From the NCBI GenBank assembly GCA_907165065.1, contig OU015533.1, forward strand, positions 29,156,578 to 29,220,577: DNA of 64,000 bases, written 5' to 3'. The position numbers and the translations under genes are program-made. Shown here in pieces: positions 1 to 62,771 of this stretch. The notes below the pieces were generated by a model. The model worked only from the letters and a program-made list of their open reading frames with translations. It made no database searches and was not told the origin of the DNA. Position 1 is the stretch's first letter. Each line of letters opens with the position of its first letter. This stretch comes from Caprimulgus europaeus (Eukaryota > Chordata > Aves > Caprimulgiformes > Caprimulgidae).

Positions 1-2160
1 ATGCAGCAGGATAGCAGAATTACGCCTCAGAGATGAAAGGTACTACTTGAACTGGTGCTTAAAGAACATGGGGAGCCCAAAATGTGTCACATGGCTTGTA
101 TGTCTACAACTACACCTAATCAAAGCCTGGGTTTATAGAGTTATCTCTTGGAGATATCTAGGAGAATCTAGGAAACATTAAGAAGCATTACAAGAGGAAA
201 TCATAGCAATCAAGCATAAACAAGGGAGTCTGGGAAACAGCAAGAATCAGACGTAGCAAGGCATGTATTATGCTAGTTGTATCATCAGATACAGAAGTGC
301 AGGGCTGGCAAAGTTTACCTCGGGGGGGAAAAATAATGTAATAGCGAAGGAAACAAATGAGCTTGAAAGCACAGAGCATCTGTTTCAGTCAGCTGAAAGG
401 AGACAGGCTGGGGGAGGCAATTGTTTGCTGCCAATATCCTGCCATAGGAGTTTGGCAGGCTGACTGAATAGATTTTTTTTCTTTGAACATGACCAGTTTT
501 CAAATACAGTGATAAAACTTTACTCAGTACCAAAGACTGACATGTGTTGTATCTTTTTTATCTAATTAGTTTTTACTGAAATGTTTTCAATCAGAGAGAG
601 CATTTCTCAGGAGGAAGTATATTTCTTAGGTGGAAGGAGGTCCTGACCAATAAGGAAATTAATTTTCTTTCAGTACACCATAAAAACAATCATTGTAAAA
701 AAAGGTAAGGTTTACTTGAAATGGTGAAAAAACAATTTATCTCAATAGATACTATGTTAATGTTCACTGACACCTAAAATCAATGTGCATACAAACTGAA
801 AGAAGGGTCTAAGCAGAGGGAAAAAACCCCAACCCTCCCCCCCACAAACACTCATAACAGTGAACTTTAAAAAGCATGCAATAAATTCTAACAAGATGAA
901 TGAGGGGCTCTAAAAACTCTGAAGGGAGGAAGAGTTTCGACTCAACTCAGCAACAACAGTCAATTAGGATGCACCTACCTGCATAAGTAATCAGGCTGAT
1001 TTTACCCCAGACTGTCTGTAAGGAGGTAAATCAGGAAAGATTTCCAACTCATCATGAAACTGTTTTGTGCCAAATAACATTCATGATTTTTTCTCTGTGA
1101 AAACAAACATGTTCACAGGCTATCTTCACTAGGATTTTTAAGTAGGACAGGTATTAAGATTTCTGAATAGAATGTATTTTTCAATGTACATCATTAATGA
1201 TCTAAATAAGGTTTTACATAAATACAGAGAGTGAAACTGCACACAAAATAAAATGGAAAAAATGGCTGACATTGTCTCCTCACATTTTGTTCAAAGTTTT
1301 GTTATTCAGAACTTCACAGGCTGGCATCTACTACTATAAAGGAAACACTTTTTGATTTGGAAGGATCAAAGGAAAGGTACTGAGCTCAGAGGTTTTTGGG
1401 TTTTTTTTTTGTTTGTTTGTTTTTTTGTTCCTTTTTAAAAGCCCTTTCAAGTTGGGGAAAATTCATGCATTGTCACCTCAGAGCACAATGTGATACAGGC
1501 AGCTGCTTCAAGCTGGCTACGGTGTGCAAAGTTCACTGTCATGACTGGCTGACTGCTCAACTGTCAGGGAAAAATTAACAAATACAAAAAGGGGAACATG
1601 TGGCAGTTTTAGAAACACTTTTCAATAAAGCATACTGTGAACTATAGACTATTGCACATTTCAACATGACACAAGAAAAATAGGGGGTTCAAAAGAGAAT
1701 ACAATTCATAACACAGAAATACACAGACTAGCTTGTGCACAGAAATCAAAACATGGTTACAAGACACCACTGCAGTCAAACCTGTCTTATAGTCTGCTTA
1801 TGATCTTAGTGACCTTCAGAAACTGGTCCAAACTGATTATCAGCAATACTTTTTTTGTTACTTTTTTTAAAAAAATATTTTGAGACCACATTTTTGATAC
1901 ACATATATATATTCCGTGGTCAGGACAGACAGACTTAACTTTAGCGATACTAAATAAAAGTGCAAAAACGTTCAAAAAATAAAACAAAATAAAAAATATG
2001 GAAGCATAAGCTAAAAATTTCTGCATAGCTGAAATCTATTTAAAGCGAGTCCTTGGTAGGGGTTGCTGACAGGAGGAGAAAGCAGTTTTTTAAAATGTCT
2101 TCTGCATGTTTGTTTCAAATAATGCAAAAAAAAAGGTCATTTCTCGGCTTTTAAAGTATT
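1..2160 (-). other. BMPR2: Probable proximal 3' UTR of BMPR2
   Basis: This stretch directly follows the stop codon on the minus strand. It is AT-rich with no conserved reading frame. Scanning the minus strand by eye I found no AATAAA or ATTAAA hexamer, so the transcript probably continues past the left edge. That agrees with the very long 3' UTR of mammalian BMPR2. Short U/A runs occur, for example around 1400-1435 and 1860-1990. The exact extent cannot be fixed from sequence alone. Confidence 0.7.
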
Positions 2161-50390
<48,230 letters not shown>

Positions 50391-50777
50391 CTTTAGATAA
50401 AGAAAGAAATATATTATTTTACCAGTGATTTTATGTATAAAATATTAACTTTAATAAAAGCATAATTAGGGTCTTCTGGAAACCTACATTCAAAACTCTC
50501 TTCCATATCCATTCTTTAAACCATACTCCAATAGTCAGAATCAAAAACTAGGTCTATCCCATAGTTACTTTCATAAAGAGGACAAAAAAATCCTCAGCAG
50601 ATGGTTCAAAATGAACGTGCAAATGTTTGAAGTTCACAGGTGCAGAAGGAAAATTTCACTGCATAGGCTGCATCATTTGTCCTCAAGCATAAGTTACGCA
50701 ACTGTTACCTGGCTTCTTCAGCAACCGCGTGCACTACTTAATTGTTTCGAGATCCTAAACTAAGATGATAATTTTCA

Positions 50778-50807
50778 GACTGCCATCCAAGCCAGTGGAT
50801 GGCAGTC
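50778..50807. repeat. Perfect inverted repeat, 12-bp arms with 6-nt loop
   Basis: gactgccatcca (50778-50789), a spacer agccag, then tggatggcagtc (50796-50807). The arms are exact reverse complements. It lies about 390 bp upstream of exon 2 in intron 1. Confidence 0.88.
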
Positions 50808-51261
50808 AGAGGGTTTTTTCCACTCTATTTCTATTGACCTTTCTCTTTCTTCTGCATGTCATCCAGCTGTTGCACTGACTTTACTTCTTTTTGCTCAGCA
50901 GCCTATCAGTTTGGGCTCTTTCACACACCTTCCTTAAGGACCACCAACAGAAACACTAACAGCTGAGTAAAACCCACGCGACTGACCAGCAGTTCTGGGA
51001 AACACTGCCTGTAAACAAGAGCAACGCTGCACATAAAGTCTGCATGTGGAATGTCCAGCAGGAACATTATAAAATATACAAAGAGCACACAAAAATAAAT
51101 ACCCATGATCACCTGAAAAATCTTCAGGGTTTTTTATTAAAACAAAACAAAAACCATTCACAAAAAGCATACTGAATTTTACAAGAATATCTAATCAACA
51201 AACTTCAAAAATTTACTACATTAAGAACTCATAAATTTTATCCATATGATTACTGCTTTTT

Positions 51262-51280
51262 TATATATATATATATATAT
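51262..51280. repeat. (TA)n microsatellite
   Basis: Nine to ten uninterrupted TA units follow a T-run in intron 1. Confidence 0.88.
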
Positions 51281-54254
51281 CACCACAATTAAAGGACTCA
51301 ACCATGCTGATATGTCTCTGTCATCTTTTCTTTAGGAAGAGTAAACACTTTTAAACAATGAATTCTTTAGAAAGGCATCAAGTCCAAGACAAATAAATCC
51401 TAGATTTGTAGTGAAGATGATACTTAGAATATTTTCATTCTTCCCTTAAATGATTTTGTAAAGTGCATGGAAAGCAAGGTGTGTAATTACACAGCACTTC
51501 ATAAGTATTATTCAGTAGTACCACTCAGCAAACATCCAGTCACAGTAAGAATTTGTATTATGTATCTCAACAACTAGATTTCATCCAGTTCTTTAACTCT
51601 ATGAAAGCACTGGTAGTAAAAAGATGAGAAGTGAAGTAGGTTGGCCTTTTGGAAAAACAGATTTGAACTTAAAATAAAATTATAGCACACATAACTGTAA
51701 ATTATTAAAGGTACCCTATACTGGATACGTATAAAATATCTCTTCACCGAGGTTTTATTTGTTTAATCATTATGCAGCACTGGCCTCAAAAAAGCCATGT
51801 TTCAGCAAGGCAGACTTACTGCAAAAATGCTGTTTCACTGTGTCACAGCACAGATGACTGGGTAACAGAAAGACAAACCAAGAGATTCTGATACCTGTCT
51901 CACTCCTAAGGCCGCTACTATTCATTAAGGAGTCAAAATCCAAAATTCTCTTATGCTGAGACAACCATAAATTGCTGCACCATGCAGAAAAGCAGTCTGT
52001 CAGTGACTCCCAGTTTATTCTGTGGCAGCAGTAACTAAAATAGATCAGTTTAGCTTATCTTTTAGGGGTCTGCTAGGGCATGTACAATCAGTTGGGCTGT
52101 ACGCCGGCTCAGTGGCGGTAAAACTCTCAGCTGAGGAGACAGGAACGCCTTAAGCCACTGTAATTCAATCACTTGCAGCTCTGCATACTCCAATAACCTG
52201 GCCAGCAGTCCGTGCTCCTCACTCACTCCTTCGTACACTGGTCAGAGTACAATTTACACTTTACATCTGGAACTAGAGTTCTGAAGTGATGAACACGTTT
52301 ATTATAAAGCAGTGGTTTGGTATTCAGAAACTCAGTTGCCTCAATTTCACATCTTACTTTTTTTCTTTCTAAATGAGAAGAGTTAGTCAAGTTACTGAGG
52401 ACAAAAAGGTCACACATTACCAGCCAGCATATGCTGCCTCGAGCAGTACTCGCCACTCACACGTAGCAGTTTTACTCTCAGGAACAGCTGAGTATGCCAG
52501 GCGTGAAGCATCTGTCCTGCATGCTCTGCTCTGTGGCATGGGACTGGCCAAGAAACAATGTATGCAAGGACAGTACTGGAGCTGACTAACTTTTTGAAAA
52601 ATCAAAAGCAGAAAAAAATTATCACGGAAATGTAATTTTCAAGAGAGAACGGGCCAGCATTATCCAGCCCTCTGAAGCACGACAGACATATCTGCTCCTA
52701 AGGACGCTGTGAAGGTTTTAAAATCAGTTGCGTGTGACAGTGGAGTGGGACTAAGGTCATCTGAGATGACGGCTGTTTACAGAATGCTCAAATTGCTGCA
52801 AGATAAGCCCTTTCATAATTTGCCTTTATTGTGAAAAATAAATTAAAAAGAACAGATCTTATAAAGCAGCCACACAGATTTGGTTTCCTTATCAAAAACC
52901 TGTGGTTAAAAAGAAAAAAAAAAAAAGTAATTCCAGGAAAGTCCACTTTCATAATGCCTCAATAAGTTAAAAAAAAAAGTAGTTTAACCACTGAACTAAT
53001 GGGGGGGGGAACCAACAAACCACCCACCTTTTGTTTTTCACTTTCTACTCAGAAACATAGTTTACATGTATAATGTTTGTGCTACAGAGACACAGACAGC
53101 TTTAAATGCCTACTTTTCTAGTCTCTTCACCTTCCTATAAATCTCTTAGATTCAAGGTTGAGAAGCAAGAACATGCAGAAGATAGACAAAAAAAAGAAGA
53201 GATATTAACTGCTGTGGTAGATGCTGTCCAACCATACACTACAGAAAATAACAGTTGCTACCAAAGGCTTTTCTAATTTAAAAAAAATATATATATAATG
53301 TCTTATCAGAGTATCTGCAGAGGGGAAGGGGCAAGAATGAGAAAGTACAATACCCACTGCTAGCAACCTGAGTGCCTATCTTAATCAGTTTTCTAGCAAA
53401 CGAATAAGAATGCAACTTGCCACAATTTAATGTCAGATGATCTCAGTGGGAAACTTTTCCAACAAAAAATAAAGGTTGCTCACCCAACAACTAGAGTTTT
53501 CATGCTGATCGCTGCACATTCCTGCTTCGATTACAGCCTATAACTAGTACAGCCCCTGTGGGAGCAGTACCCAAGGCAATGCTCTGCTGACCCCTGCCCC
53601 TTCCCTGATGGCACAGAACATCTGGCTAACACAGGACACACAACAAAAGCTACTTTCTCTATGGCCTCTGTAGGTTCATTGTTGAAGCTGTAACACCAAA
53701 GAAAATTGGGTAGGGCATTCAAAAGACCAGAAACGGTCTTGAACAACAGAATAGATGAGCCACTTCAACTTCATTGCATGATTTTGACACATTCCTGCTC
53801 CAGGAATGTGCTAGTAAGGTTTCCTTCTTCCAGGCAGTGGAAACTAGTCAGCTCTAAAAACTTTTAGTACTGGAATTCTTCTACGCCAGGCCTTGAAAGC
53901 AACCTCCAGCCTAGATGAGTATGCCTTAAACCTTCCCCAAAAGAAATGGGGATAATACTACAAAAACACACAGAGGTGCTGAGGTGCCTGTTCTAAACGT
54001 TACCTATTTCAAGAGGACTCTTACCCTTCAAGGTAAAGTACTGTTTCTCCTGTGGATTTACATGTGTTCCTCATGGATTACCTTTTTGTCAATTTTCAGT
54101 CATCATAGGAGCCAACAGCTATGCCTGGAGCAGTCAGAGCTGGAACACATCTACCTGTCCCTTGGGAGCTCGCACCTGCAACGTGAAAGAGCAGCCCCTA
54201 ATGTTCTTCATAGCAGCTTAGCTAGAAACAATTCCAAAGCTGCTGCTTCCAAAA

Positions 54255-54370
54255 CTCCATCCTTGGAGATAGTCAAAACACATCCGGACATGGTCCTGGG
54301 CAACCAGCTCTAGGTGACCCTGCCTGAGTAGGGGAAATGATGGGGTAAGACTAGAACTACTGGAATCTGT
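54255..54370 (+). mobile_element. Diverged CR1 LINE 3' fragment
   Basis: 'ctccatccttggagatagtc', 'aaaacacatccggacatggt', 'cctgggcaaccagctctagg' and 'tgaccctgcctgagtagggg' follow the CR1 consensus order in + orientation. The last segment (tggggtaagactagaactac) is degraded. It is older than the copies at 41327 and 43943. Confidence 0.85.
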
Positions 54371-55654
54371 TTTTTATCTTCAGTTCAAATAGAGCCTATC
54401 TATTCAAATATTCAATAGATATAAGGAAATATCTTAATGTTAAGATATTCAGTGAAAAACAAGTGCAATTAAAATAATCAACTTATCCTATGACGACTGG
54501 AGTTCCTCCCCAAGTTAAGCATCACAAAAATAACTGCAGTAAAAACATTAATTTGGATTGCAGTTTCTCTATAAATGTCTAAGTCTGTAATAACTCTTTC
54601 ATCATTAGGTCTAAAGCACAACAAACACAAAAAACTGCTAAAGATTACAAATCTATTCCCCCAAAGATTATAAATCTACTGAATCAAATTAGTAACTTTT
54701 TTTTTTCCCTAGGGAGTGGTAGGAGGTGGGCAGCTCTGAAGAGTTCACTGTACTTAAATGCAAGTATCTCATTAAACCAGTATATGACAAAAGTGTAATT
54801 TCAGAAATACAGAAATTATGACTATGAAAAGGAGACAGTCATATTAGAGGCTACCTGCAAAATTAAAAAAACTTCTATTTATTGTTTCTTGCACAACATA
54901 TAAAAAGTCAAAGAAGAGCTTCTGGTACTTTGAAATTTACCTTATAAAGTTTATAATAGTAAACTATATTTGTTCATCACACAGAATTCATTATACATTC
55001 AGGTCTTTTCTAATTCACCTTTAATGAAAGACTAAGAGAGAGATTTTGAAAAAAATAAATGGCAATTGAATGTTTACATGTCATACACCACTGAAATATT
55101 TGCTCTTACAGACAACTGTAGTAGCAGCAGATAGTCTGGCATTGAAAAGGGCAAAAAGTAAAACTTCAACAACAAATCATAAAGGATTTATAACTAAATG
55201 TCTATTTCCCATTCCTTTTGAATTTGTGTACCAGACAAATTATGTCAAAATAATTCAGTAATAATAATAAAATGAACTCAAACTTCCGTTCTATCATCCA
55301 GCAGAGATTTCCAACAAAGACAAGAAGGGAAGGCACCATTCCCAGAAGTTCTACCAAGGGAAAAACCAGCGAGAGCAGGGCAAGCTCTTCCATTTCCCTA
55401 CCATAAACCAGAAAAAAAAAACCCAAATTAGTTTTGTTCCTCTCCAGCTCATTTTACATCTATACTTATGCAAAAATATGCTTTACTGCCCAGTTTAAAA
55501 ATATGCTTAAAACATGAGCAGTATTACAATTGAGCATGGGTGCTTCAAGAAGTAACCGAAGAAACATTAAATGATCTGAGCTTTCCTGCTTGGCTGCCAT
55601 TACTGGTGTGCCTGATCACCACATGCACATTAACAGACTTAACTTGAAGCAGAT

Positions 55655-55755
55655 TGTGAAGCCTTATTGTCATATTCCGAAAGGAGAATGGGGAAACAGA
55701 CTACATTAAATCACTTTCCTGAAATCATAAAGGAACTGGGAATTGCCCATAGTTT
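55655..55755 (+). repeat. Possible MIR-like SINE remnant
   Basis: 'agaatggggaaacagactac', 'attaaatcactttcctgaaa' and 'tcataaaggaactgggaatt' resemble the MIR core order. The match is weak. Confidence 0.35.
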
Positions 55756-58700
55756 CCCAAGTCCATCCTGTGGCTCACTCTTACTGCTGCAGTGCTCTGA
55801 GGGTATGGAGTTCATCTCCATGCCACTGCACAGCCTCAACAAAACACACCAGGGCTTCAGGAATTTCCTTTTGGCATACAGCTCAGTCTATGCCAATTAA
55901 AAAAAAAGGTGAAAACCCAAGTTATTCTAAGAAAAATACTATATTGTCATTTCCAGTATTTTCTTCCTGTAACCATACTGCTGTTTCCAACTACTCAGGA
56001 ACAAAGAAGTGATTCACACAAATACATGAATGCTGGATGTTTGTAGTGGTTTACTACAAAACCACCCTGAATATGTTTACTATTTGAATAATTGTCTTTG
56101 TTCCCCATTAAAGATATTTCTGGACAGCAAAGATCAAAAGAAAATCACAAGTGTATCTACTGTCTGCGTCAGAAATCTTGTGTGCTATCAACACATGATT
56201 CATCCGTACTAGGATGAGTTTAAACAAATGAATATGCTGCTATTGCTTCTAATATACTAATTCTCTCGCTATCATTTTGTGTTCTAGGAAAACATAATTA
56301 CTGAAAACAATTACAACAGAAATACCAAATGTTACAGGAATTCAACCACAAATCCTTAGAATATGAGTCATGTTTTCATTAATAGCATAGGAAGTCAGTT
56401 CCATTAGTACTTAATCGACGCTTCCTGTCCTTACATCTATTCAATGCAGCACATGGAATTTGCATCGAGTGCAAAGGGAGGCAGAAGGAAGGAAAAAAGA
56501 CTTGCCACTCAAATGCTACAAATAATCATTCTACTCCATGTTCTAACCAACAGGGTTAAATAAATAAATAAAAATCAACATTTGCAACTTCACGATTAAT
56601 GCCAGACAATGCATTTTGTGATGCTGCAGTCATAAACCGAAGAATCTGAGATAACAGTCAGAAGACAGACTTGCACGTAATCTTCAAGAACAGACTTGCT
56701 GGCTTCACAGACCACATACACAGGTACCGTGTTAGTAATGATGTCCAGCTGCCTTCATGACCACATAGGTGAAGACTTGAAAAAAAAGAAAAAGGTTTCT
56801 GAGCGTTTGTTTGCCTGTAATTTGCCTGGGATTTCTTTAAATATAGGCCACCATACATTCAACTGGGAACCTCATTAGGCTTTGAAAAGACTAAGGGGTT
56901 TGTTGTTTTTTTCCTATAACTTGACTTTTGAATTAGTGAGATTTTAATCAGAACGGCCTTAGACACAAAACCTGTTTTCTTTTGGCCCTGTCAGCTCTCT
57001 GTGGAGTTCTTTTATTTACACAATACGGGCAAACATAGTCATACTCAAGGCAAGGTTATGAGATAGCACGTGTCCTCATAATTCAAACTATTAAAAGGAA
57101 GCCAGTTAAAGTAATGTACATCAGTAGGCTCCTTTGAGTATATCCTTTCAACTACTGATAGTGACTTCTGGCATGATGGACAGTGAAACAGAATCTTGAA
57201 GACATCATCACTTAGCAAGCACCCTACTGCTGCTTTGTTCATCTTATTCTCCTTAGAGGCTTTAACTACAAGTATTTCTAAATGTGTGTACACTCATATA
57301 AAAATACATCACAAGCAGACGTCTTTTGAAAGAAGTCATTCTTCTACAGACAGACCATCCTTAATACTAATTTAGAGTGGGAGGAAAAACTGCTGGTAAT
57401 CTTCCAAGTATTTACACTTCCAGTACTCTGCTCTGCAGTGTGTTTAAGCAACTGCACAGAAAAGATATGGACTGACTGGTCAGGAAGAGAAAAACTGTCT
57501 GCTTCAGGACTGGGAATGGGAGCATGAAGGTCTAAACCATCCAGAAATGGCCCAGGGAATTTCTGAGCAAGAGGTCAGGAGCAGCACAGTGCGACACAGA
57601 GGCAGGGAGCGCTCGGTCAGGTGCAGCACAGCCCACTGCTTTACAGCAAACTTCCATGCTAGAAGGCCTTCAAGGGGGCTCCACAAACACAATTACTAGA
57701 TTAATATTTTAAAGATGAGGAATAAAAAAGAATGGAGATTTGCAGGAGAGTACAGTATGAACTTCCAGAAGGGAAGCAAGAAAGTAAAGAAAAATGCTTC
57801 AGAAAGTTGTATCTGTGTCATAAGATTTCCTCTCCTTCTAACAAAAAGACAGAAAATAAACATCACAATCATTAAAGCTCCTCCTATATTTTATAGGACA
57901 TATTATGTACCTCAAAATACATTACAAAATATATTTTGACAATAAAACCCTTGCAGATTATACTCAAAACTAAAATCTGGAATAATCTGTTCACAGTACT
58001 GCATGTCCTTAGCCTTCACTGATGAAAATTATTTTGGTTTTGTCTGCTTTTGCTGTGTAACATCACAGTTTCAAATGCTGGCAATTACACAGAGCCACGC
58101 TTTGACTGAGAGCTAGTGCCAAAACTAAAATGACTGCTGGTACTGATAGCTGTTTCAAACTGATTAAGTGCGTGCACATGCAAATGACTAAATCATTTAC
58201 ATTTGTTACAAGATCCTTTTCTATCAAAATAGTATGAGACTGGGAAATTCAGGTTTATTTATATTATTATTTATACTTTAGTTTTTCATTCTCCTTGATG
58301 TAACCTTCAAGCAAGCAAGTACACTTCAAACCTCTTTTTTCTCCTTACTCCTTTTCTAACACAGCGTTGTCTGCTGATAAACACTACCAGCAGTGACAGA
58401 GATGCCAACCTTTTCCTGTTGTGTATTCTTCAGCAGTACTTGGGTATGTTGGTGTTTCAGCTTCATTCTGAAGTACCAGCAATCTGTTAGCACCCAGTGA
58501 ATAAAACAGAACTAGATCATGCAGCAGTTGTGCTGTATCTTGCACGACATGCATGAGGGTCACGTTTCACCTCCTGCCCAGGCACTGCTGTCTTGCACCA
58601 CTGTGGAAGAGACGGTCCAGTCTAACGTCCCAGTTGGCCATCCAGTTTCACATCCCCTTGGCCCAGTCTGGGATGTGTGACCCTTCCAGCACATCCTCAC

Positions 58701-59295
58701 TGCCCCAGGGCCACCAGCACATGAAGCCCTTGCAGCCATAGTGTTACATGCCTCTGCCCAGATGCACCCACCACACCAGGAATTTCATGAACCGGAATTA
58801 ATTTAAACAGAGAGGTATGAAGTGGCCAAAAAGTAAACAGTCAATTCAAATTCTTTAGTGAAGGCCTTGCTCCCCTTTCCCCCAAATTTACTCTCAAAGG
58901 AAGTGTTACTTTAGAAGAACCCAGCTTAAGCAAGAGGAGCAACAGAATGGCAGAGACTTACTGCTAGCAGCTGACAAATTATGTAGACCCCAAATACTGC
59001 CAGATCTTATGCAAAAACACCAGAGCTTACTGCCCATAAAATGTGTCACTGCCTTGTTTCTACAACCTTCTAAATGTTTCTGAGGACAACCAAAGTACCT
59101 TGCTCTGCAAATCTCATCCAAATCAGGCATCACTATAGAATCAAAATTGTATCCATCTAGTAAGAGCACAAGGCACAGTGGCAAGAAAGCTAGTGACACC
59201 TGAGTTCTGGCACAATATCTGCTGGAACAAAATCAAAGAATTTCAAGCAAATTTGAACCAGCTGAGTTAATACTAGTTCATGGTTTACATCAAGA

Positions 59296-59440
59296 GGCTG
59301 AGGTATTTTTCATTTGATAGAGGAAGAGATTCAAGCTGAATCTGTAATGGGGATACAGCTCATTGACTCAGCCAGGGTCATAGAAGGACAAACTACAGAA
59401 TTAAATCCAAGTGTCCTGAAGTCTCAACTAGGTCCCTAAC
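59296..59440 (+). repeat. MIR-like ancient SINE fragment
   Basis: 'agaggaagagattcaagctg', then 'gactcagccagggtcataga', 'aggacaaactacagaattaa' and 'atccaagtgtcctgaagtct' follow the MIR consensus order (a gaggaaactgaggc block, an aggtcacacagc block, and a gaacccaggtct block). It is old and diverged. Confidence 0.5.
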
Positions 59441-62400
59441 AAGTTGACCTTTGATTACCTCTACTTTGTCCATTAATAAGAGCTCCTCCCACCTTACAAG
59501 ATTTCCTTCAGAATGGATACATCTAAATCAGAAAAAGGATCTACCTCCCTCAATGATTCAGCATTATCCTTAACATTGTTTTATAGCTGTGTTCAGCTGG
59601 TACACAGTTAGGACATTGGTTTTATTCTGTGTCTGTCTAGTTCATCAGATTTCTTCCTTCCATCTTTTTTGCCTACACTAAATTACCATTGATTTTTAAC
59701 AAGACAGAACTAAAACGAAACGTATGTAACAAACAGGAAGTGGAGGAAGTTTATCAATCTGTTCAATATGAAATTTCTAAATATATCACCAGCTAGCAGT
59801 GAAAAGCCCACTCTGATATGTTAAAAACCGATAACATTATCTTAGTTCAATAATTACGCAGGACTGACGACATTTTATCACACGACTTTTCACTTAAACA
59901 GTTAAAGGCTTTGCAGCAAGAGATTACAGCAGGTTTGGGGTTTTTTTTAAGTTGTAAAAATAGTAAAGTGTCGTGGCATTTCAGCATTCACTTTGTTAGA
60001 TTTAAAATACTCCTCTTTGTCATCAGACATCAACTTATAGCCATTTCAAAGAAACTCACATTCCACATGAAAGCAAAATCCAGTCAGCGTGTCCTATGTG
60101 GAAAGGCAAGGATCCAAGCCTACTCAAAGATTTCCTGTGGGAGTTCACATTGCAGAAAGCACGTCTGTGGCTTCAAATCACATTGTCCAGTTTGCACCAT
60201 CTTCTTGTCTCAAGATGAAGCGATTGCTTATTCTACGCCATAAGCAAACAGGAATTCCAGACTTTACACACAGCTGAATCAGCTCAGAAAGAATCTATTC
60301 ACAGGCTCGTGATGTTGGGCAAAAGAAAATGATACATTTTCAACAGAAAGTACTTTGTAAGCTAGCTTTAATGTGTACCTTCCACTTTATTTAAGTAGCA
60401 CTCCAACTCAAGCCAAGGCCATCTAAGCCCAGATTTCTGGAAAAACTTTCCAGAAGGCTCTCACTGACTCAATGGGATTTTGGACATTCAACTTCTCCAG
60501 GTCTCCCAGAAAAATCCCAGCCTTCTGAAAGCATTAATATGTGTATTACAGGATTTAAACAAACCTAGCATTTTTCCAATTTTTTTAAAAAAATAATATT
60601 AACTTCCTAAACGACTCTGTCTCCATTCAGAGAAAAATAAGTATGTTCATGTTAATGTTTAGCAATTACGTCAGAACAGAAATAATCACAGTCTTAGTCA
60701 CACATAATCTTTTCCAGTGGCCAGTGTCTATTAACAGAACTGAAAAAGCCCTAATTCTTTATCTTTGCCCTAGACTGGAGTTCAGGGATTTTTTTCTGGG
60801 TATGAACATCTGGCTTTTGTTTATCTGGGCTGTCAAAGTGAAGTATCTGCATGGAATAACACAGGAAACTCTGCAGCAAAAGCAACAGTAAAGCAAACTA
60901 AGGATGCAGTATTTCTCCCCCAAACTCAGATGTAACAAACTTCTCAAGCAACATCGATTATTTCAGAGTCTACGTTAGATCCCCTTGGAAAAAAAGTCTG
61001 TTACTGGATGTTCCCCTAACACATGTAATATACTCACTTCTCTATCAAGCAGGGATGCCATTTCAACTGTGTATATTAGTGAAACATTTTTTTGAAAACT
61101 TTTCTGTAGCTCAAATTTGGAGAAAGACAGACTGCATTACAAAAATTCTTCCTGTGAACATTTTTGGGAAACTTACACTACTGGTAATACACTGAAACAT
61201 TTAAAAACTAGCAAACATTCTGTCATCTGAAGCTCCAAGGAAATTAAGTTCCAAAATCATAATCATATTTTGCCTTCAGTAACATACACTATATTATCTT
61301 TTGACTGACTACAGAAGCATCATCTATTTGGCTCTGAAATCTTCAGCTCTGAAAAAAATGAGAAGAGGGCAAAGGCAGAAACTAGCTTCCACCCTGACAC
61401 ACTTCATGAGGGTATCAAGCCTCTCAACTTCACAGAATTCCTCAAAGAATATATGTTTAAGTTTCAAAACACCACAAGTCTTCATCTTCAAGGCATTTAA
61501 TAGTATGCCACAGAATATCCCACAAACCATGATCATCTTGAGTCAAGAGCACAGTCAACATGACAGTTCCCCAGGCACTTCAACTGAGCCAATGTACGGT
61601 GAAAGCCAATTCAGGCAGAGGACGGAGTATTATCAAGGACTAGTAAGAGATTGTGGGTGGCTGCAGGAGCTTGGGACCTACTTCAAACACTCCTGCTCTG
61701 TGTTCCTTAACTGAGAAAAGGTATGGAAAGAATTGTGAGCTAAAGGTATTTTTATGGGTGTTTGTTAAACAGGGCAAACCCAGAAAATATTGACTTTTGC
61801 TTCTGCTAGCCTTCAAGGTTATCAGCCCACTGAACAGAGGTCACTGTTCATATATTTCTTACTGTTACAGTGCTTAAATTGTTAGAAATTTATGGGCACA
61901 GCACTGAACTATTTGAAATCAATTCATAAGTTTTCTTTATGCATTTATTCTTTCCCATTTAAATCTTTGTTGTACCAATAACTTCACCAGCTAAGAAAGA
62001 GATACAAGCTAACTTTTGAAACCTTTGTATAGTCAGAAAAGTCAGTGTCTAGTCAAGACAAGCTCACCATTAAATTCTGGTTTCTAAACTCATGCAGTTA
62101 AAAGGGGTATGGTTGGTACACGCAGACAAGCCCAAATTACTGAAGACACTTGTTTCAAGGACTAGCTTTCATGTGCTGAAGCACTGCATGTCACACCAAA
62201 GAAACAAACCTCTGGGGATAAGGAAACAAATAAACAAAAAATTAAACAGTAGAAGATAGTTTTTAATTATTTTTCCTGATGCTAATGACAGGAAACATGG
62301 AAAAGAGCACTCCCAAAATACAGGCACTCAAAGAAAAGACTGTAATCAACTTGCTTAATATTTTGCATTACACACCTGAGGATGATGACTACAATTATGC

Positions 62401-62755
62401 TCTAAAGGCCATCTTAACTCCTCACCCCACATATATACCCCAGGTGCCCAGGTTAAAACATCTCACAAGACACAGCAGGTAGCATGAGCAGAAAACATTC
62501 AGTTCTTTGGGTCACCAGCAAGCCTCACCCACCAACCAGCTGTTCCAGGGGTAAGGGCAGAGCCGGGCTGCGCGGGGGCTTCCCCATCCACGCTGTCGCT
62601 CTCTGCCACAGGTACAGTAAGCACTTCCACCCTGGATTTTTAGAGTGCACACTTTTTCTGAATCAGACATGCTTTAAGGGCAGGAAATAAGCACAAATAG
62701 TATCTTGGCATTTGGGACTAATAAGGAAGGAACAGAGACAAATCTAATCTCATCT

Positions 62756-62771
62756 AAAAAAAAAAAAAAAA
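62756..62771. repeat. Poly(A) run
   Basis: About 16 consecutive A residues, with no recognisable retroposon immediately upstream. Confidence 0.85.

Noticed and set aside
61301..61714. Open frame of 137 codons on the + strand
   Set aside because: No recognised domain, repeat-free but low-complexity composition, located in intron 1 with no promoter or splice context. Such lengths are expected by chance in 64 kb over six frames.
62530..62640. GC-rich patch considered as possible BMPR2 exon 1
   Set aside because: The minus strand has no ATG followed by a hydrophobic signal sequence and a donor in the required phase, and the patch is far too small for the CpG-island promoter expected for this gene.
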